Source: Planctomycetaceae bacterium
GTDB taxonomy: Bacteria > Planctomycetota > UBA1135 > GCA-002686595
DNA: 64,000 bases
Direction: 5' to 3'
Assembly: GCA_016125265.1 (NCBI GenBank)
Contig: WGMC01000015.1
Location: 1-64,000 of the forward strand
Position numbers and translations under genes: made by a program. Position 1 is the stretch's first letter. Every line of letters begins with the position of its first letter. Positions 43,846-52,029 of the stretch are shown in pieces. The notes beneath the pieces are model-generated. The model saw only the letters and a program-made list of their open reading frames with translations, had not been told where the DNA came from and made no database searches.

Positions 43846-45291
43846 TCAGTCGAAGCGGCGCGCCAACGAATGGCGGCCATCGGTCTCCAACAGGAACTCG
43901 ACGGCCCGGCCGTCACTGCCGAATCGGAACTCGAGGCGTACGTCCGAGCCATCCAGCGCGGTGAACACACCGCCCCCCAGGTACGCCAGTGCAATTTCTT
44001 CTCGCGGGGTTCGCAATTGCAAACGGTTGTCCATCAACAGCACCGAGAGTCGGTCGCAGCCGATCCGGTACTCGCCCGTGAGTTGTGCGCGCTCCTCCTC
44101 CGTTAGCGGTAGGTCCACGGCGTCGGCCTGGGGTAGGTCGAGCAGCACCCGCGTCAGCGCCCGCTCCCACGCAGCGGCCGAGCGTGTGCCGCCGCGCACC
44201 ACGACCGCAACCTCGAGGTCGAGCGTCGGGTAGTGCGCAAGCCGCATCGAGGTGCCCTGGAAGGTCCCACCGAGGGCCCGTCCGGGCGTGCGATCCAGCC
44301 ATGTGATTGCGTGGCCGTAACCGTGCCCCGTGGTTTCGCCGCTCGCGAGCCGCACGTCGTCGAGCATCCGCTGGGAGCCCTCTTCGTCGAGGATCGCACG
44401 CCGCTCGAGTGCGCCGAGCAGCCCGACCAGGTCGCGGGGCGTCAGTTCGAGCCCCACACCCGCCAGGTGCTCGGGCACGTGGGTCTCCGGGTGGACGCTC
44501 CGGCCCAAGTGCACTTCTAGCGGAGCCCAGCTCTCGGGATCCCCTCTCTCGGGATCCCCGCTCTCGTCGGCGGGCGGAGTGATGGAGAGCCGGCTCAGGA
44601 GGTGCTTGCGAGCGTACGCGCGTGCATCCATGCCGGTCGTGTCCACCAGCCACAGCTCGGCGAGCATGGGATCCGCGTTGGTCCATGCGAAACACGTGTC
44701 GGGATCCGCCAGGCGAGGTGCGTCGCGCAGCCAACCGAGCCATTCGGGATCGGCCGCTGCGGTCTCTTCGCCGCTTTCAGCCTCTTGCGCACCGTCACCC
44801 TCCTGCCCGTCCGCCGAGGCAGCCTGCGGGCGGGACGTCGGGATCTGCGCCAGCCCCGAAGTGTGCGACAACAACTGGTGCAGCGACACGTCGAGACCCT
44901 TCAAATCGCGCTTGGGCAGCAGTTCCGCGATCGGACGACGGAGATCGACCTCGGCCTTGGCCGCGGCATGCACGACGGAAGCGGCGAGCAGCAACTCCGT
45001 CGCGGCGCCCGCAGGCACGTGCACGTCTGGGCCCGCCGGCCGACCGGCGATTTCGCCGAAGCCGCGCGCCACGACGTCTTCACCCGCGATGCGCGCGACG
45101 AGCACCGCAGTCGTGACGCCGGAATCGCGCATGTTCTCGAACAGCCACTCGACGCGCCTTTCGCGATCGGGCGCCGACGCGTGGTCTTGGGGCTGCGCGT
45201 CCTGGGGAAAGGCATGTGGGGAACCCGCGCCGACCGGGGCCGCCGAAAGTCCCAAGAGAATCCAACCCATCGAGTTCCAAAGCGTATGCAT
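43846..45291 (-). CDS. Beta-lactamase/penicillin-binding-protein fold, catalytic residues missing
   Basis: A 481-residue exported protein of the class C beta-lactamase/serine hydrolase family. Signal sequence MHTLWNSMGWILLGLSAAPVGAG at ATG 45291. The fold is recognisable from RGFGEIAG, AEVDLRRPIAELLP, LLSHTSGL, TTGMDARAYARKHLLSRL and GHGYGHAITW. The catalytic S-x-x-K reads A96-A-T-E99, and the Y-x-N motif reads W203-T-N205, so nucleophile, general base and tyrosine are all changed. An acidic low-complexity insert (about 155-185) sits after HTSGL, and SGDPERGDPES derives from a short DNA duplication. It should be a binding or scaffold protein; the gene lies between an MFS gene and the patatin gene. 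Confidence 0.87.
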   Translation of the reverse strand: MHTLWNSMGWILLGLSAAPVGAGSPHAFPQDAQPQDHASAPDRERRVEWLFENMRDSGVTTAVLVARIAGEDVVARGFGEIAGRPAGPDVHVPAGAATELLLAASVVHAAAKAEVDLRRPIAELLPKRDLKGLDVSLHQLLSHTSGLAQIPTSRPQAASADGQEGDGAQEAESGEETAAADPEWLGWLRDAPRLADPDTCFAWTNADPMLAELWLVDTTGMDARAYARKHLLSRLSITPPADESGDPERGDPESWAPLEVHLGRSVHPETHVPEHLAGVGLELTPRDLVGLLGALERRAILDEEGSQRMLDDVRLASGETTGHGYGHAITWLDRTPGRALGGTFQGTSMRLAHYPTLDLEVAVVVRGGTRSAAAWERALTRVLLDLPQADAVDLPLTEEERAQLTGEYRIGCDRLSVLLMDNRLQLRTPREEIALAYLGGGVFTALDGSDVRLEFRFGSDGRAVEFLLETDGRHSLARRFD

Positions 45292-45381
45292 GACAACCAC
45301 CTCCAGCGGCGAGGGACCGCCCGCGGTGGACACATGGGCCGCGTTGGCGGCAAGCCCACGGGTGCGGAACCTCCGTGCAGA

Positions 45382-46707
45382 TTACGTCTTGCCGGCTGTG
45401 TGCGTTGGGCTTTCCGAGTGCTGGGAACTCGCGCTCGCGCGAGCTGCCGCTTCCAATTGCCGCTCCAGCGGCCGGAGGAGCAACAAACTGGCCCCCGCGC
45501 CCACAAGATAAAAAACGACGGTACCGAGCATCAGGTGCGAATAGTCGTTGCCGTTGCGCGCGAGGAGACTGCCCCCGAGCAGAGGCCCCACGACCCAGCC
45601 CAGTCCCCAACTGGTGCTGGTGATCGCGTTCTGCACTTCGCGCAGCCCCTCCGGACACGCCTGCATGGAGAAGTTCTTCGCCAGAGGGTGCGCCGTGTTC
45701 ATCAATCCTGCGCGCAGCAAGAATGCGGCGCTGGCGAGCCAGGGATGCACCGCGAAGGCGAGCACCAAGAAGAAGGGAATTGACGCGAGCTGCACCGCCG
45801 CCGCGCCGCGCACCAGCCCCAGGTAGCGCGCGATCCACGGCGATGCCAGAAAGCCCACGCTCATCAACACCTGGCTCGCGGCGTTGAGGTCGCCGACGCG
45901 CTTGGGACCAAACCCAAATCGATCGGACAGATAGAGCGCCAGGAACGGCACCGTCAGTCCCGAACCGATGCCGAGGAGGAGTTGTGGCAGCGCGAAGCGG
46001 CCCAGCAGGCCGCGGTGGGCGAGCACGCGCGGCAGGAGCGGCGCGCGCGCCGTGTCGGCGGCCGGCGCGGGCTGGATGCCGTGGTACGCCCAGGCCGCGG
46101 CCAGCGGGAGGAGGCCGCTGAGCGAAAGTGCGGCCGCCATGCCCTGCGCCGGATCGAGGAGGTGCGCTCCCAGACCCGCCGCCAAGCGTCCGGCGAGCAA
46201 CGCTCCCAACACCGCCGCCAACGTGTGCACGGCCTCGGCCAAACCGAACAACATCGCGCGGTCCGCGGCTCGCGCGCGCCGGAACAAGAACGGCGCGATC
46301 GCGATGTAGTGGATCGCCCACACGAAACCCGAGGCCGCGTTCAGCGAGAAGAGCGCCCAGCGGCCCGGCATCCAGGGAAGCGCCGCGTAACAGAGGGCCG
46401 CCGCCAAGGCCGACGCTCCGAGCACCCGCGCATCTTTCAACCGGGCGAGCAGGAGCGCCGCCGGCAAGGCCGCCGCCAGCTTGCCCCACGCTTCCCCCGA
46501 AAGCACAAAACCGATCGCCGGTTTGCCGTAGCCGCCGGCGTCGAGGAACAGGCTCAGCAGGGTCCACGGAAACGCGTGGGCCGCGCCCATGAACGCCGAC
46601 CCCACGAGGAACCGCCGCGCCGCCGGGTCCAGCGCCAACCAACGCCCGAGGGCCCGCGCCGCCCGCCCGCGGGGGGGCTGCGGACGGGGCAAGGGGGGGT
46701 GCGCCAT
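45382..46707 (-). CDS. Major facilitator superfamily transporter
   Basis: A 441-residue inner-membrane transporter with about twelve hydrophobic segments. It starts at ATG 46707 (MAHPPLPRPQ) with a basic N-terminal tail. MFS-like features are the loop DAGGYGKPAIGFVLSGEAWG between helices 1 and 2, LSDRFGFGPKRVGDLNAASQ between helices 7 and 8, and QNAITSTSWGLGWVVGPLLG in helix 11. The middle loop is short. The substrate cannot be told. It is first in a row of minus-strand envelope genes, 90 bp before the beta-lactamase-like gene, and is divergent from the histidine kinase gene. Confidence 0.85.
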   Translation of the reverse strand: MAHPPLPRPQPPRGRAARALGRWLALDPAARRFLVGSAFMGAAHAFPWTLLSLFLDAGGYGKPAIGFVLSGEAWGKLAAALPAALLLARLKDARVLGASALAAALCYAALPWMPGRWALFSLNAASGFVWAIHYIAIAPFLFRRARAADRAMLFGLAEAVHTLAAVLGALLAGRLAAGLGAHLLDPAQGMAAALSLSGLLPLAAAWAYHGIQPAPAADTARAPLLPRVLAHRGLLGRFALPQLLLGIGSGLTVPFLALYLSDRFGFGPKRVGDLNAASQVLMSVGFLASPWIARYLGLVRGAAAVQLASIPFFLVLAFAVHPWLASAAFLLRAGLMNTAHPLAKNFSMQACPEGLREVQNAITSTSWGLGWVVGPLLGGSLLARNGNDYSHLMLGTVVFYLVGAGASLLLLRPLERQLEAAARASASSQHSESPTHTAGKT

Positions 46708-46885
46708 GGGTCGGGAAGCTCCGGGGGGCCAAGGTGTACGCCCGGCACAGGGCTCGGCGCCAGGGTGCCCGCCCGCGCCGAGCCACCCGCGGCCCGCGGA
46801 CCCGAATCGCCGCCCACCGCCTTTGGATCCGCACTTCAGACGCCCCCCCGCCGGGGCCCGATGATCCCTGGGGAAAGCCCCCCCC

Positions 46886-49800
46886 TTGAGCCCGCCCCCG
46901 TCCGACCCGCTGCACCCGGCGCGCCCCCGCCGTTGGAGTGCACGACGCAGCTCCCTCGTGGTGCTGCTGTTGCCGTTGCTCGCGACGCTTTGGCTGGCGC
47001 ACAGCGCGCACCGGGCCGAGCAAGACCAACTGCGGGGCCGCGTCGAACGCATGAGCCACCGGGTCGCCGAACAGGTGGCGGAGCGGTTGCAACTGCCGCT
47101 CTACGCGCTCAAGGGTGTGCGCGGGACGTTTGCCGCCCATCCAGAGCTCGACCGTGACGGATTCCGCCGCCACTTGGAGGCACGGGAAGCGCGTGTCGAT
47201 CTGCCCGGTGTGCGCGCCTTTGCCTTTGCGCAGCCGGTGCCCCGCGTTGGGCTGGACGAGTTCGTCGCCGAGCAGCGACGCGCGGGCGCGCCCGATTTCG
47301 AAGTGCACGGCTTGGAAGTGCACGGCTTGCAGTTGCACGGCGCGGCGGACCAGGACACTCTGTACGTGGTGCGCTTCGCCGAGCCGGAGGCAGCGAAGCA
47401 GCGGCTGCTCGGCCAGAACCTCGGTGCAACTCCGGCGATCTCCGAGGCGATCCAACGCGCGATCCAAACCGGTGAGCCGACGCTTACCCACGCGCCACCT
47501 GAGGAGGGCGACGCCCAGGGCGACATGCGGCTGCACCTGATCTTGCCGATGTACGAGCGCGGTCTTTGGACGGAGCCACCGCCGGTGAGGGGGCTGTTGG
47601 TCGCTGAACTCGAGGTCGAGACGAGCCTCGCGGCCATCCGCTCGCGCCTCGAACGCGGTCTGCACTTCGCGGTCTACGAGGGTGTGCATCCGGGTCCGCT
47701 CACACCACTGCACGGGGGAACGTCGTCGGCCCCGCGGACCACCTTGTTGCACGACGTACCCGTGACCCTGGGCGGTCTGCCTTGGACCGTGCGCACGTGG
47801 GCCACCGACGCCTACGCGAGTGCCTCCGGGGGACTCTTGCCTTGGGCGCTCCTGGGTGTTGGTGTGTTGCTGAGCGCGCTGCTGGCGCTGGTGGTGCACT
47901 CGATCGACCTGGGCCGACAGCGGGCGCTCGCAGCGGCCGCCTCGATGACCGCAGATCTCGCCGCGGCCAAGGAATCCGCCGAGCAGTCCGCCGCCGCCGT
48001 GCGCGAACACAGCGCCGAGTTGGAACTGCAGCGCGAGCGCCTGGAGCTCGCCATGGAGGGCACCGGCCTGGGCGCCTGGGACTGGGACCTGGTGCAGCGC
48101 ACCGCAGTGTTCGACGAGCGTTGGGCCGCCTTGGTCGGCGAGCGCTGGGTGCCCGCACGCCTCGAGGAGTGGACACGCCGGATCCATCCCGACGATCTCG
48201 AATCGGTGCTCCACGCCGCCGCGGAGCACGCGGCCGGGCGCAGTGCGGTGTTCGAATGCGAACACCGCCTCCGCCACTCGGACGGGAGTTGGCGCTGGGT
48301 CCTGGCCCGCGGTGTGGTCGTGGCGCGCGATGCGCACGGCGCCGCCGAACGCATGGTCGGCACGAACCAAGATACGACCGAACAGCGCGCCGCCGACGAC
48401 GCCGTACGTGCGGCGAACGAACTCGTGGCGCGCACGGGAGCACTTGCGCGCGTCGGCGGATGGGAGCTCGACGTGGAAAGTGGCGACCTGCGCTGGTCCG
48501 ATGTCGTCGCAGAGATCTACGGCATCGACGCGCACGTGTCCGTTCAGCTCGACGATGTGCTGTCGATGCACCGCGAGGAAGCGCGCCAAAGCCTCGAGGC
48601 TGCGCTAGACACGTCCCGCGCGGGCGGTCCCGGATGGGATCTGGAACTGCCCCTCGTGCGTGCGGATGGGCGGGCGCTCTGGGTGCGTTCGCAGGGCCAA
48701 CCGGTTCTGTCGGCGGGTCGTGTGGTGCGGCTCGTGGGTGCGATCCAGGACGTCACGGAATCGGTGCAAGCGCGCCGATCCGCATCGGCCGCCAACCGCG
48801 CGAAGAGCGAGTTCCTGGCCAACATGAGCCATGAGATCCGCACGCCACTCACGGCAATCCTCGGTTTTGCCGAAGTCCTCGAAGAGTCCCTCGCCGACCG
48901 CCCGGACAACGCGGACCTCTCCGAAATGGTCGAGCTGATCCGCAACGCCGGCGAGCACTTGTTGACTGTGATCAACGACATCCTGGACCTGTCGAAGATC
49001 GAGGCAGAGCGTATGGCGGTGGAAACGCGCGAAACGCCGCTCCTCGAGACGTTGACAAGCGTGCGCGACCTAGTTTGGCCGCGGGCCTCGGGCAAGGGTC
49101 TCGACGTGGTGCTCGAACTGCGGAACGCGCTTCCGGACCGCATCCACAGCGATCCCACGCGCCTGAAGCAGATCCTTCTGAACCTGGCGGGCAACGCCGT
49201 CAAGTTCACCGAACAGGGCAACGTCGTCATCGCCGCCGAGGTCGTCGACGACGCGGAGGGACTGCGCCTCCTCATCGAGGTGGAGGACAGCGGCCCGGGC
49301 ATCGACCGCGACCAGGCCGGGGTGCTGTTCACACCGTTCGAGCAGGGCGACACGTCCGTGAGCCGGCGCTTCGGGGGTTCGGGCCTCGGCCTTGCCATCT
49401 GCCGCCGTTTGGCGCGGCTGATGGGCGGCGAAGTGCGGCTCCTGCGCACCACGGTCGGCCTGGGTTCGGTGTTCCAGTTGGAGCTGCCGCTGGTCCCCGC
49501 GCCCGATGCGCACTGGACGACCCACGCGGGCGCGTCCCCGCGTCGCACCCAAGGCCAGCGGTACACGCCGGTCGTGCTCTCCGGCAGTGTCCTCGTCGTC
49601 GACGACGGGCCGGACAACCGACGGCTGGTGAGCCACCACCTGCGCCGGGCCGGCGCGGAGGTGCAGGTGGCCGTCGATGGCCGCCAGGCCCTGCTCGAGT
49701 TCGCCCGAGCGGAGGCGGAGGGTCGCCCCTTCGACCTGATCCTCTCGGACATGCAGATGCCCGAACTCGACGGCTACGAACTGGCGCGAACGTTGCGCCA

Positions 49801-49990
49801 ACTCGGGGCCCGAGTGCCGATCGTGGCCCTCACGGCCGCCGCCATGGCCGAGGACCGGGAGCGGTGCCTGAGCGCAGGTTGCGACGACTACTGCAGCAAG
49901 CCGATCGAGAAGGAGACGCTGCTCGCGGCCGTGGCGCGCTGGATGGGCCGCGCGAGCACGCGGTCGGAGCGTCCGACGGACGCAGCCTAG
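46886..49990 (+). CDS. Hybrid histidine kinase with CHASE, two PAS, and receiver domains
   Basis: A 1034-residue membrane sensor kinase. Order: transmembrane helix (SLVVLLLPLLATLWLA, about 23-38), periplasmic CHASE domain (about 60-310), second helix (LLPWALLGVGVLLSALLALVV), two PAS/PAC units (about 385-640), HisKA with FLANMSHEIRTP (His at about 648), HATPase with NLAGNAVKFTEQG, DSGPGIDRDQ and FGGSGLGLAICRRL, then a receiver domain with LILSDMQMPELDGYE as phosphoacceptor. There is no HPt or output domain, so the signal must pass to another protein. The start is TTG 46886; an ATG in this frame comes only at residue 56, after the first membrane helix. In the CHASE domain EVHGLEVHGLQLHG comes from a tandem 15-bp repeat. 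Confidence 0.93.
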   Translation: MSPPPSDPLHPARPRRWSARRSSLVVLLLPLLATLWLAHSAHRAEQDQLRGRVERMSHRVAEQVAERLQLPLYALKGVRGTFAAHPELDRDGFRRHLEAREARVDLPGVRAFAFAQPVPRVGLDEFVAEQRRAGAPDFEVHGLEVHGLQLHGAADQDTLYVVRFAEPEAAKQRLLGQNLGATPAISEAIQRAIQTGEPTLTHAPPEEGDAQGDMRLHLILPMYERGLWTEPPPVRGLLVAELEVETSLAAIRSRLERGLHFAVYEGVHPGPLTPLHGGTSSAPRTTLLHDVPVTLGGLPWTVRTWATDAYASASGGLLPWALLGVGVLLSALLALVVHSIDLGRQRALAAAASMTADLAAAKESAEQSAAAVREHSAELELQRERLELAMEGTGLGAWDWDLVQRTAVFDERWAALVGERWVPARLEEWTRRIHPDDLESVLHAAAEHAAGRSAVFECEHRLRHSDGSWRWVLARGVVVARDAHGAAERMVGTNQDTTEQRAADDAVRAANELVARTGALARVGGWELDVESGDLRWSDVVAEIYGIDAHVSVQLDDVLSMHREEARQSLEAALDTSRAGGPGWDLELPLVRADGRALWVRSQGQPVLSAGRVVRLVGAIQDVTESVQARRSASAANRAKSEFLANMSHEIRTPLTAILGFAEVLEESLADRPDNADLSEMVELIRNAGEHLLTVINDILDLSKIEAERMAVETRETPLLETLTSVRDLVWPRASGKGLDVVLELRNALPDRIHSDPTRLKQILLNLAGNAVKFTEQGNVVIAAEVVDDAEGLRLLIEVEDSGPGIDRDQAGVLFTPFEQGDTSVSRRFGGSGLGLAICRRLARLMGGEVRLLRTTVGLGSVFQLELPLVPAPDAHWTTHAGASPRRTQGQRYTPVVLSGSVLVVDDGPDNRRLVSHHLRRAGAEVQVAVDGRQALLEFARAEAEGRPFDLILSDMQMPELDGYELARTLRQLGARVPIVALTAAAMAEDRERCLSAGCDDYCSKPIEKETLLAAVARWMGRASTRSERPTDAA
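47300..47341 (+). repeat. 15-bp in-frame tandem repeat in the CHASE domain
   Basis: GAAGTGCACGGCTTG occurs twice in a row (47300 and 47315), followed by a third, altered copy CAGTTGCACGGC. It encodes EVHGL twice, then QLHG. Confidence 0.85.
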
Positions 49991-50172
49991 GCCGCCCAAC
50001 ACCGGCCGCAGCGCCCGTTGGGACCCCGCGGGTCGCGACGCGGAGCGCCCCGACGGGGCCGAGGCGATCGCGTCTGGAAAATCCCCCGCGCCCGGGGCCT
50101 ATACTCCTTGCCGCGCGCGCCCGGGAACGGCTCTGCTCCTGCCGACCGCCGCGCCGCCGCCAGGGCCCCACG

Positions 50173-52029
50173 GTGGAGGGGGCGAAACGCACCGTGGGCT
50201 CCGGACCGATCCTCGAACTTCTTCCCTACTACCGTCGTTACCGGCGCGCCTACCTCCTGGGCTCGCTGTGTTTGGTGGGGACGATCGTGCTGCGGCTCTT
50301 CGTGCCGTGGCTGCTCGGCGATGCGATCGATGACCTGCGCAAACTCCTGGCCGAGGACTCAGAGGCCGACCCGGAACACACGCGCTACCGCATCGCCGTG
50401 CACGCGGGGCTCATCGCGGGCAGTGCGTTGGTCGGCGCCTACCTGCGCACGTGGAGTCGGCTGCACATCCTGGGCACGTCGCGCCGTGTGGTGCACGACC
50501 TGCGCGAGGACCTGTTCGCGAAGTTGACGCGGCTCGCGCCCAGCTACTTCCTGCGCACGAACACGGGCCAGGTCATGTCGCGGGCCGTGAACGACATGAA
50601 CAACGTGCAAGGCCTGACGGGCCCCGTGTTCATGTACATCGCGGAAACCGCCCTGCTCTTCGCCATTGGCATCTCGATGATGGCGAGCCTCGACGTCTGG
50701 GTAACCGCCTGCGCCGTGCTGCCCTTCCCGCTGTTCATCTGGCGCGCGCGCGCCTTGGCCAAGACGATCCAGGAGGGCTCGCGGGCCGCCCAGGACAGTC
50801 TCGGGACCGTCAGCGACAAGGTCGCGGAGAGTCTTTCGGGCCAACTCGTCATCAAGACACTCGGGCTCGAAGCACCGGACTTCGAGCGTTTCGCAGCCCA
50901 CGCGGAGGAGTACCGACGCCTCAACCTGGAGGTTACGCGCGCTCGCGCAAAACTGTCGCCCATGATGGTCTGGCTGGCGGCGCTGTCGATGCTGATCGCG
51001 CTTTCGGTGTCGGCTCCGCGCATCGAGTCGGGCGCCGTCACGCCGGGCGAGGTGGTCAGCCTGATCTTCTACCTGCAGCTCCTCGCCGCGCCCATCGGGA
51101 CCCTGGGATTCGTGATCAGCTCGGTGCAGCGCGGCGCCGTCGCGCTGACGCGCATCTTCGAGGTGGTGCACGCGGAGGAGACCCTGCCCGATCGCGCCGA
51201 ACACCGCCGTCTGCCCGCCGTCCGCGGCGAACTCGAGTTGCGGCACCTGACCGTCCTGCGCAAACCCGCGGTCTCCGCCGAGGGTGGCGAGGCTCCGCCG
51301 GACCGCCGTGTTCTCGACGACATCAGCTTGAAGGTCCCGGCCGGCACGACGCTGGGCATCGTCGGGCACACTGGCTCGGGCAAGAGCACGTTGGTCGCGG
51401 TCCTGGCGCGACAGTTGGAGGTGCCGGCGGGCACCGTGTTCGTCGACGGCGAGGACGTCACCGAACTCGCCCCCACGTGGCTGCGCCAGCAGATCGCGGT
51501 GGTGCCCCAGGATCCCTTCCTGTTCTCGGCCAGCCTTTCCGAGAACGTGGCCCTCGGTGTGCGCGACGCGTCGCCGGAACGCGTGGCCGAAGCGGTGCGT
51601 ATCGCGCACTTGGACGTGGACCTCGCCCAGTTGCCGCAGGGGCTCGAGACGATCGTCGGCGAGCGCGGAGTCAACCTTTCCGGCGGCCAACGCCAACGCG
51701 CGGCCCTCGCCCGCGCGGTGCTGATGGCGCCGCGCATCCTCATCCTCGACGACACACTTTCCGCCGTCGACACCCACACCGCGGATCACATCCTGAACGC
51801 GCTCGAACCCCTGATGGAGGGCCGCACGACCATCGTCGTCGCCCACCGCATCTCCACCGTCGCGCACTGCGATCAAGTGGTGCTGCTGGAGGAGGGCCGC
51901 ATCGCGGAACGCGGGACCCACGCGGCCCTCCTGGCGCGGGGCGGTCGTTATGCGGAGCTCTTCGAGAGCCAGGAGCGCGAACCCGAGCACCGGCCCGCGG
52001 ACGAGGCCCCCCAGGAGGTCCCGCGATGA
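50173..52029 (+). CDS. Heterodimeric ABC exporter subunit 1 (degenerate catalytic site)
   Basis: A 618-residue fused permease/ATPase. Six membrane helices lie in about 20-310, with an extended loop near residues 55-75. The ATPase domain has Walker A GHTGSGKST, Q-loop VVPQDPFLF, signature NLSGGQRQRAALARA, and Walker B LILDDTLSAVD in which Asp takes the place of the catalytic Glu. H-loop VVAHRI is normal. The Asp is typical of the non-hydrolysing half of heterodimers such as TM287/288 and LmrCD. The start is taken as GTG 50173, since the long frame upstream overlaps the kinase gene; GTG 50194 is an alternative. The stop overlaps the next start as ATGA. Confidence 0.92.
   Translation: MEGAKRTVGSGPILELLPYYRRYRRAYLLGSLCLVGTIVLRLFVPWLLGDAIDDLRKLLAEDSEADPEHTRYRIAVHAGLIAGSALVGAYLRTWSRLHILGTSRRVVHDLREDLFAKLTRLAPSYFLRTNTGQVMSRAVNDMNNVQGLTGPVFMYIAETALLFAIGISMMASLDVWVTACAVLPFPLFIWRARALAKTIQEGSRAAQDSLGTVSDKVAESLSGQLVIKTLGLEAPDFERFAAHAEEYRRLNLEVTRARAKLSPMMVWLAALSMLIALSVSAPRIESGAVTPGEVVSLIFYLQLLAAPIGTLGFVISSVQRGAVALTRIFEVVHAEETLPDRAEHRRLPAVRGELELRHLTVLRKPAVSAEGGEAPPDRRVLDDISLKVPAGTTLGIVGHTGSGKSTLVAVLARQLEVPAGTVFVDGEDVTELAPTWLRQQIAVVPQDPFLFSASLSENVALGVRDASPERVAEAVRIAHLDVDLAQLPQGLETIVGERGVNLSGGQRQRAALARAVLMAPRILILDDTLSAVDTHTADHILNALEPLMEGRTTIVVAHRISTVAHCDQVVLLEEGRIAERGTHAALLARGGRYAELFESQEREPEHRPADEAPQEVPR

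Noticed and set aside
45080..48589. 1169-residue minus-strand frame
   Set aside because: Runs across two real genes and antisense to the histidine kinase; composition is random-like.
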